IMG/VR virus record: IMGVR_UViG_3300037088_000255
Location: 1 to 45,221 of that record
Strand: one strand, 5' to 3'
Source of the DNA: a virus
Length of the DNA stretch: 45,221 bases
Part shown: piece after piece, positions 39,636 to 45,221 of the stretch
How the letters are laid out: the number at the start of each line of letters is the position of its first letter
Numbering within the stretch: the stretch's first letter is position 1
Made by a program: the position numbers and the translations under genes
The notes under the pieces: generated by a model
Told to the model about the DNA's origin: nothing
Databases searched by the model: none
What the model saw: the letters and a program-made list of their open reading frames with translations, nothing else

Positions 39636-42176
39636 ATGAGCCAGACCGATACCTGCCTCCAGCGTAAGGGCCGTACCAAAACAGCCAGTGCCACGGTGTA
39701 CCTCATGGAGGAGTTGGGCGACGCTCGTGTGCGGTGCGACCAACTCATGAGGTACATCGCTGACGCCGTGCAGCTTATCGAGCAGTCAGAGCACCGAGAT
39801 CATTTCTTCGAAGTGGCCGGGCACCTCATCCAGTCCGTCCCCGGAACGGCGTTCAAGCTGCAAAAGGCCCTGCAAGCTGTGGCCCTCGCAGCCGATCGCA
39901 TTGACTACGAGGAAATCAAGCAAGAACTCCGGCCTGAGAAGGTCGAGCAGTTGGAAAACGTTCTGAAGGATGTTCGTGTCCGTCAAGTTCAACGACGTTC
40001 GGAGCCACCGATGAACCCCAAGCAAGCCGCTGACGCACTCAAAGAAATCGCCCAGATCACTCGTGAGACAGGGAGCCTTCCCTTCGAGCGAGTCCTGCAC
40101 CTTGCCTCCCAGTTGGAGGAAGGCACGAAGACCGCGAGTGGTTCGGCCGGAGAACCCGCTGATCTCCTGGATCGGTTGGCATCGGCCCTCGAAAACCCGC
40201 CCGATCCCGAGAAGGATGCAAGCCGGGTACGTCTTGCGGCAGTGATCCGGAGGCTTGCTTCGGACGAGGCCCTCAAGATCGTGGCCGGCACGAAGACCGA
40301 CGACGAGCAAATGGCAGAACTCGACCAAGAAAAAGGTGACAAGACGGCCGGGATCGTGGATGAGGTTCTCGCTGCCAAGTTCGAGTACCTCAAGAACCTC
40401 GCCATCGTGGCCTACCGAAGTGCCAACGGCAAGCGATGGAAGATGTCCCTGGTGAACCTGGCCCAGTTGGTGAACTCGCTGAGCCCGATGCTCGAAATGT
40501 TCGGGTCTTCGAAGGACGTGGAGCCCAAGGTCACGGCCATCTATCGTGCAGTTCGTCAGACGGGAATGACGGCTCAGAGGGTCATGAAGGAGCAAGAGGC
40601 CCAGGCGTTGGCCCCTCAGCCGGCGATGGGTATGGTGGCATTCACCGAGCCCTCGATTCAGGACGACGCCGGTCCGGATGAGGTTCTGATCTCCAAGTTC
40701 GAATACCTCCGGGGTCTCTCCATTCTGGCGTTCCGGAATGCCAACGGCGGCCGTTGGAAGATGGCCTTGATGGCGATTGCCGAAATGGTAGAGCAGATTG
40801 GGGCGATCCTCACGCTCTTCGGTACCACGGACGTAGAGGCTCGGATCGTTGCCCTCTACCGTGAAGTCCGCACGACGGCCTTGTCCGCTCAGCGGGTCAT
40901 GCAGCAGCAGGAAACGCATCCGACGGTGTCGCCGGAGTTGATGGCGGTCAATGCTGCGGATGCAGTGCCCCTGCCCGTCGTAGAAGAGGCCATCGAGCCG
41001 GGAGAACCCGTACTTGGTCGAGACAACGTCCTCTTGGGTCTCGACAGGATTCTCGTGAGTGCTCGCAAGGCCGGTCCCACTTTCGAGTCGGGCAATACGA
41101 AGAAGATGTTCTTCCATCTGCTCGGCGTCATCGATGGCCTCGGGCAAGTTGGTCGTTCGTTTGACCTTCCCGAGGTGGGTTACCTGGTGAGGGTCTACCG
41201 GCAGTTCGCTCGACGTTCAAGCGGTCGGCCCATGATGAACTTCTCGGCGGCCGAGGCGGACAAGGACTCGAAGTTCGAGGAGGGCAAGCCTGCTGATCCC
41301 ACCAAGGACATGAGCCCTGAAGACGCCAAGAAGTGGAAGGCGATGAACGACGAGCACAAGGACAACTTCAAGTCCGCCGTCGAAGGTGACAAGGACTCCA
41401 AGTTCGAGGAAGGCAAGCCGGCCGATCCCACGGAAAATCTATCGCCCGAAGACGCCAAGAAGTGGAAAGAGATGCACGAGAAGCACAAGGACAACTTCAA
41501 GGCAGCGGTCGAGGGGGACAAGGACTCCAGGTTCGAAGAGGGCAAGCCCGCCGACCCGACGGAGAATCTGTCGCCTGAGGACGCCAAGAAGTGGAAGGAA
41601 ATGCACGAGAAGCACAAGGACAACTTCAAAGCCGCTGATTGGAAGGTGGGGGCAGGCGAAGGCCAACCCCCTTTTCCGGCTAGGGACGTGACTGCTTCCG
41701 ATATCCGGTTCGAGCCTGACGACAAAGGTTTGGCATGGGCCTACGCCGATGCGTGGCCGAAGAGCACTCTGTTTTCAGCGAACCTTCGCTTCGACATCAA
41801 CCAAGAGATCCTGGCGCACCTACCCAACGCTGCCAATCCCAGGAACCAGAAGGCCACGAAGGATGCCTGGGAAAACGTGTGCCAGGACGTTCGGAATCTT
41901 CATTTCCGGGATCGGAAGTGGCGTTCTCCGGCGGACATGAAGATCCTCGTGGACATCGTGCCGAGCTACAACGAGTTCAACGCCAAGAAGGTCGTAGCCT
42001 GGCTCTCGAAGTTCCAAGGCATCCGAGTTCAGGCGGCCCGGGAGTATTCCGTGTGCCTCTACATCACTGGCCACGAAGATGTCCTCCGAGAGATGCAGGC
42101 GGCGGCCCCTACAGGGGTCAAGGCCGACGAATCCGACATCCGATCCAACGGCGAGCTACGGCTCTGGTGGGACTGA
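39636..42176 (+). CDS. Large modular repeat protein, probable virion component
   Basis: 846 residues from ATG 39636 (GTG 39630 lies in the hairpin and is less likely). A unique helical part (residues 1-240) is followed by two copies of a helical domain, FEYLKNLAIVAYRSANGKRW and FEYLRGLSILAFRNANGGRW (about 248-325 and 355-430). A possible third, worn copy ends in VYRQFARRSSG. Three 43-residue repeats come next (41259-41640), and a C-terminal domain (about 675-846) containing LAWAYADAWPKSTLF, VDIVPSYNEF and ELRLWWD. That last domain is encoded again as the separate 42185 gene. No known family. Confidence 0.72.
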   Translation: MSQTDTCLQRKGRTKTASATVYLMEELGDARVRCDQLMRYIADAVQLIEQSEHRDHFFEVAGHLIQSVPGTAFKLQKALQAVALAADRIDYEEIKQELRPEKVEQLENVLKDVRVRQVQRRSEPPMNPKQAADALKEIAQITRETGSLPFERVLHLASQLEEGTKTASGSAGEPADLLDRLASALENPPDPEKDASRVRLAAVIRRLASDEALKIVAGTKTDDEQMAELDQEKGDKTAGIVDEVLAAKFEYLKNLAIVAYRSANGKRWKMSLVNLAQLVNSLSPMLEMFGSSKDVEPKVTAIYRAVRQTGMTAQRVMKEQEAQALAPQPAMGMVAFTEPSIQDDAGPDEVLISKFEYLRGLSILAFRNANGGRWKMALMAIAEMVEQIGAILTLFGTTDVEARIVALYREVRTTALSAQRVMQQQETHPTVSPELMAVNAADAVPLPVVEEAIEPGEPVLGRDNVLLGLDRILVSARKAGPTFESGNTKKMFFHLLGVIDGLGQVGRSFDLPEVGYLVRVYRQFARRSSGRPMMNFSAAEADKDSKFEEGKPADPTKDMSPEDAKKWKAMNDEHKDNFKSAVEGDKDSKFEEGKPADPTENLSPEDAKKWKEMHEKHKDNFKAAVEGDKDSRFEEGKPADPTENLSPEDAKKWKEMHEKHKDNFKAADWKVGAGEGQPPFPARDVTASDIRFEPDDKGLAWAYADAWPKSTLFSANLRFDINQEILAHLPNAANPRNQKATKDAWENVCQDVRNLHFRDRKWRSPADMKILVDIVPSYNEFNAKKVVAWLSKFQGIRVQAAREYSVCLYITGHEDVLREMQAAAPTGVKADESDIRSNGELRLWWD
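41259..41640 (+). repeat. Three tandem 129-base in-frame repeats
   Basis: Units begin at 41259, 41388 and 41517, exactly 129 bases apart. Each encodes DKDS(K/R)FEEGKPADPT and then SPEDAKKWK. Copies 2 and 3 are closer to each other than to copy 1. The units are highly charged helices. Confidence 0.92.
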
Positions 42177-42184
42177 GGTACGTG

Positions 42185-42739
42185 ATGAATCCAAAGGACT
42201 CAAGGTGGAAGGTTACGGCCTCAGTCTCGAAGGCGTTTGACCCTTGGAAGGTTACGGCCGCTCTGTCCGAGTTCGGTCCCAACAGGGAACTCGCCCTGGC
42301 CTATGCGGATGCTTGGCCCGACAAGACGCTTTTCGCAAAATCCTCACAGCCGATTATCGTACGGGCGATCCAGGAGCACGAACCCAGTATCAATCCTGAC
42401 TTCCCAAACAAAGCAGCCCTCCAAAAAGTTTGGGAGAACGTTTCGGACAAAGTTCGGGATCTCCGATACCGGGATCGGCGGTGGCTCAAGCCAGGAGACC
42501 TGAAGATGCTCGTCGAGATTGTCCCGAGCTACAACGAGTGGGACGCCAAGAAAGTCGTCACATGGCTTTCAAAGTTCCCGGGGATTCTCGTTCAAGTCGC
42601 TCGGGACAGTTCGCCTTGCCTGTTTATCACTGGCAAGCCCGAGACGCTCAAGAAGATGGAGGCCGAGGCCGAGCAGGCGGTCAAGGCCGATGAGCATTCT
42701 ATCCAGCCGAACAACGACCTACGGCTCTGGTGGGACTGA
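42185..42739 (+). CDS. Stand-alone paralogue of the preceding gene's C-terminal domain
   Basis: 184 residues from ATG 42185, eight bases after the previous stop; the open frame runs upstream inside the preceding gene, but the homology and the start position support this ATG. It matches the preceding C-terminal domain through LALAYADAWPDKTLF, RDLRYRDRRWLKPGDLKMLV, EIVPSYNEWDAKKVVTWLSK and DLRLWWD. It adds an N-terminal leader, MNPKDSRWKVTAS, and a DPWKVTAA phrase. Function unknown; duplication of a virion domain is the simplest reading. Confidence 0.74.
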   Translation: MNPKDSRWKVTASVSKAFDPWKVTAALSEFGPNRELALAYADAWPDKTLFAKSSQPIIVRAIQEHEPSINPDFPNKAALQKVWENVSDKVRDLRYRDRRWLKPGDLKMLVEIVPSYNEWDAKKVVTWLSKFPGILVQVARDSSPCLFITGKPETLKKMEAEAEQAVKADEHSIQPNNDLRLWWD

Positions 42740-42746
42740 GGCAACC

Positions 42747-44120
42747 ATGAACCCCAAGAACTCGAAGTGGAAGGCTGTGGCCGCTACGGAAACCCCTGCA
42801 ACAAGGGACCTCAATTCCGTAGCTCGTACGGTAGCGGGAAAAATCGATTCCCTGCAAGACACCCTCGGTCTCCTGCAAAGCAAGATGACCCACTACGACA
42901 GGGTCTCCACGCTGTTCACGGTTCAAGACATCGTAGAGGTCGAGAAAACGCTCACCAAGTGGCGGCACGATCTTTTCGGGTGGGGTGGCATCTCTTTCCT
43001 GGACGATGCCGTGAAAACCGCTGTTGAGAAGCCCGTGAGCCCCAAGAGAGCCGATCGTCTGGCGAGCCTCAAGACCGCCACCATCAACGACTACGACACC
43101 CTCTACCAGCTTGTGGACATGGAGGTCGAGAACCTGGAGGGGGACGGGAAGAAACGCACCTCGGATGGCGAGGTGACCACCGAAATTCGCAACGCTGCTG
43201 AAGCGTATGATCGGGCCGTGGAGAAGGTCTTGACGGAGTGGGTCAAGAAGAACACGGACAAGCTCAACATGGGCAAGGGTCCGCTTCGTAGTGCCAAGGA
43301 CGCGGACGACGTTGTGAGCGTCATGATGGAGTTGCGGGGTGGAGCCGGCTACCTCTACTTCATGGAGGCCGAGGGCCATGGTGTAGGGACTTGGGATGGG
43401 GACTGGGATGTCCTCTTCGACTCGCCCAAGCAGACCATCAAGGAGCTTTCCAAGCTGGTGAAGGACAAAACCCGCCAGCAGTACGACAAGCTCAAGCAAG
43501 CCATGGAGAATGAGGCTTTCGAGTGCGTGCCCGACGAAGTCACCGACAAGACGGCTTCTGTGGACCAGCAAGCTCTGAATGAGTTGGAACTCTACATGGA
43601 GAACGAGTCTTCTCTCCACAACCAGAAGAAGTCGATCATTCTCAATATCCTTCGCAAGAAGAAGGGTGGCCGATACGATCACAACTTGGCTCCGAAGCTC
43701 TGGGCCTACTGGGTCGAGTCCGGAGCGAAGGCGTACGTCAGGGAATTTGGTGGCGACATGAAGACCGTGTTCCCGAAGCCCCTTCGGGATCAGTTGGCCA
43801 AATCGCTCGCCGACGAATACAACAAGAAGATCGACGCGGGCGAGTACAGCGACACGAAGGTTGCAGCCGAAGATCCGTGGAAGGCCGACAAGTCAGCCGG
43901 TGCTCGAAGTGATGTCCAGGCCAAGTTCTTGAAGGAGATGGAAGACGCCCTCAAGAAGCACGGCTACGACCCCAAGGATGCCAAGAAGCTCCAGAAGGAA
44001 GGGATGGGACCTGAGGAACTGGAGGAGCGCCTCAAGGTCAAGTCCGGCGTCGGCAGCCTGGAGCACACCCACAATCTCAAGAAGAAGACTGCATCCTCTG
44101 ACCAATGGAAGGCCGGTTGA
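42747..44120 (+). CDS. Large helical protein with MNPKxSxWK leader, unknown function
   Basis: 457 residues from ATG 42747, seven bases after the previous stop. The leader MNPKNSKWKAVAA is almost that of the preceding gene. The body is helical with a W-rich patch (KWRHDLFGWGGISFLDDAV), a GAGYLYFMEAEGHGVGTWDG segment and an acidic Lys-rich C-terminal part. It ends SSDQWKAG, matching KVASDQWKAAN in the 17235 product, and also contains VAAEDPWKADKSAG. No enzyme motif or family is recognised. It is likely a virion or virion-assembly protein from context. Confidence 0.7.
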   Translation: MNPKNSKWKAVAATETPATRDLNSVARTVAGKIDSLQDTLGLLQSKMTHYDRVSTLFTVQDIVEVEKTLTKWRHDLFGWGGISFLDDAVKTAVEKPVSPKRADRLASLKTATINDYDTLYQLVDMEVENLEGDGKKRTSDGEVTTEIRNAAEAYDRAVEKVLTEWVKKNTDKLNMGKGPLRSAKDADDVVSVMMELRGGAGYLYFMEAEGHGVGTWDGDWDVLFDSPKQTIKELSKLVKDKTRQQYDKLKQAMENEAFECVPDEVTDKTASVDQQALNELELYMENESSLHNQKKSIILNILRKKKGGRYDHNLAPKLWAYWVESGAKAYVREFGGDMKTVFPKPLRDQLAKSLADEYNKKIDAGEYSDTKVAAEDPWKADKSAGARSDVQAKFLKEMEDALKKHGYDPKDAKKLQKEGMGPEELEERLKVKSGVGSLEHTHNLKKKTASSDQWKAG

Positions 44121-44974
44121 ACCAGCCGCTCGTTTCCCGCCCGCCCTACGGAGAGGGCCAACCAAGGACCCCCCTATCCGAAGCGAAATTGCCCGAGGGA
44201 GGCCCAACGGATAGAGGCTTGCCGGTCGATGACGAGATGACCGGCTACAAGACGTTCTCCAAGCCCGAGGATGACTACAGCACCAAGGAAAACCCCATCG
44301 AGGATGAGCCCAAGGAGCGAGTTGAGAGCCCTCGGGATCTTCTGAAAACCCGTGATCGTATCGATGTGAACGATCAGACGGACGCTCAGCCTCACTACTA
44401 CGGGCTCGGCGAGCCGGACAACTCCCCGAAGACGAAGTACCCCTATCGAGACGACAAGCCGAACACCCACAACGCTTCGGCCGAGTTCGTCGCGGGCCTC
44501 TATCGTGTCGAGCTTGCTCACTCGATCGTTCTCTCTCCGACTTCGCCGGTCAAGGTCGCTGCTACGGGGGAAGAGATTCTCTCGGGTTTGAACCGAAAGT
44601 TCCAGCAGAGGGCCAAGAAGTGTGCCGCAACCCTCAAGAGGGTCAGTGCCAAGAACCTGCGGTGGATCTTCAGTGTGGACTGCGGGAACGGGGCCAAGGC
44701 GGTGAAGGTCAAGGCCCTAAGGCAGGGTAACGTCACGCAATTCTCGAAGCTCGACCTGGAGCTTTCGTGCTCTTGTCCGGCCTGGCAGTGGCTTGGTCCA
44801 GAGTACCATGCGGTGAAGAAGGACTACCAGCTTGGCAAGCCCGTGGGGACGGCTTCGACGCCGGACATTCGGGACCCTCGCCGGATCAACAAGGTCTGCA
44901 AGCACGTAGCTGCCGTGCTGGCCGCAACAAAAGGGTGGTCGATTCCGAAAGCAGCAAAACCCAAACGCAAATGA
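44105..44974 (+). CDS. SWIM zinc-finger protein
   Basis: 289 residues from ATG 44105, overlapping the previous gene by 16 bases. The first 125 residues are Pro/Asp/Lys-rich and probably disordered. Residues about 140-285 hold a folded domain: LNRKFQQRAKKCAATLKRVS, RWIFSVDCGNG, then LSCSCPAWQWLG and, 45 residues later, NKVCKHVAAVL. The C-x-C-x(n)-C-x-H arrangement is that of a SWIM zinc finger, a DNA- or protein-binding module. The charged C-terminus (PKAAKPKRK) may add DNA contact. Partners are unknown; the gene sits at the end of the visible virion block. Confidence 0.75.
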   Translation: MEGRLNQPLVSRPPYGEGQPRTPLSEAKLPEGGPTDRGLPVDDEMTGYKTFSKPEDDYSTKENPIEDEPKERVESPRDLLKTRDRIDVNDQTDAQPHYYGLGEPDNSPKTKYPYRDDKPNTHNASAEFVAGLYRVELAHSIVLSPTSPVKVAATGEEILSGLNRKFQQRAKKCAATLKRVSAKNLRWIFSVDCGNGAKAVKVKALRQGNVTQFSKLDLELSCSCPAWQWLGPEYHAVKKDYQLGKPVGTASTPDIRDPRRINKVCKHVAAVLAATKGWSIPKAAKPKRK

Positions 44975-44987
44975 AAAGGAGATCCAG

Positions 44988-45221
44988 ATGCCAACCTACA
45001 CGTTTCGGCACCCCGGCACTGGGGCCGTTCTGACCAAGCGCCTGAGCTTCGAGGACTACGAGGCCGTCAAGTCCGGCGAAAAGTGCCTCTTGGCCGAAGA
45101 CGATACCGAACTAGAGATCGTCTTCAACCCGGGCACCGTCGGTTTCGTGCTCAAGGATGGCGAATCTGGAGGCTGGGCGAGCAAGGCTCTCAAGGAAAAC
45201 CAGTACCGGCGTGAGCGGAGT
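44988..45221 (+). CDS. Partial FmdB-like small protein, cut by window end
   Basis: ATG 44988, behind AAAGGAGATCC, reads 78 codons to the window edge without a stop. It opens MPTYTFRHPGTGAVLTKRL, like FmdB-type zinc-ribbon proteins (MPTYEYRC..C), but the N-terminal cysteines are replaced by H and T; only one Cys is seen (EKCLLAED). GTVGFVLKDGESGGW also recalls the family. Similar cysteine-less versions exist in T4-like cyanophages as I recall. Function unknown. Confidence 0.6.
   Translation, partial: MPTYTFRHPGTGAVLTKRLSFEDYEAVKSGEKCLLAEDDTELEIVFNPGTVGFVLKDGESGGWASKALKENQYRRERS

Noticed and set aside
39786-41147. Minus-strand open frame of 453 codons
   Set aside because: Antisense of the 39636 repeat gene, with no start context and no motif.
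1-45221. tRNA genes, integrase, attachment sites or insertion sequences
   Set aside because: All gaps between genes are under 100 bases and none holds a cloverleaf; no integrase or transposase motifs are seen.

Overview
This window is a continuous piece of a large tailed double-stranded DNA phage genome (Caudoviricetes). Every supported gene lies on the + strand, most genes overlap or sit within a few bases of the next, and the cargo is phage DNA metabolism followed by head morphogenesis. Base composition is moderately GC-rich and even, with no visible island. No tRNA, insertion sequence, CRISPR array or integrase is seen. No tail sheath, tape-measure, DNA polymerase or replicative helicase gene is visible, so the genome extends well beyond both ends. 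The host cannot be named from this sequence.

Positions 1-15935 form a replication, recombination and transcription block. In order it holds: a partial Zn-cluster/coiled protein, an SSB-like protein with an acidic tail, a RuvC-like resolvase, a RecA/UvsX recombinase with an AT-hook, the N-terminal half of a Rad50/SbcC ATPase, an SbcD-like nuclease, a Cas4/RecB-like nuclease, a small coiled coil, a DnaN-like sliding clamp, the C-terminal half of the Rad50/SbcC ATPase, two unknown proteins, a minimal TOPRIM primase, a degenerate phage metallopeptidase-like protein, a DnaX-like clamp loader, a NusG domain fused to a 5'-3' flap exonuclease, and a sigma-region-4-like double-HTH zinc protein. The set resembles the T4 recombination-dependent replication machinery, but with bacterial-type clamp and clamp loader.

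Positions 16021-45221 form the virion block. In order it holds: an Ig/BACON-like protein, a set of unknown (probably structural) proteins including a three-repeat cysteine protein, an AT-hook protein and the large terminase, three tandem paralogues, the portal, a 1198-residue low-complexity protein, a prohead protease, a polyglutamine scaffold-like protein, a decoration-like protein and the major capsid protein. A strong intrinsic terminator closes the capsid gene. Beyond it lie a uracil-DNA glycosylase with a small Zn-finger gene, then repeat-rich probable virion proteins, a SWIM zinc-finger protein and a partial FmdB-like protein.

The most unusual items are the single-frame NusG (NGN+KOW) to FEN exonuclease fusion that overlaps a sigma-like gene, the Rad50/SbcC ATPase split at its zinc hook into two genes 3.5 kb apart, the three-fold Cys repeat protein, and a family of repeated motifs and domains shared between virion proteins. 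All functional calls come from reading motifs by eye; no database search was run.
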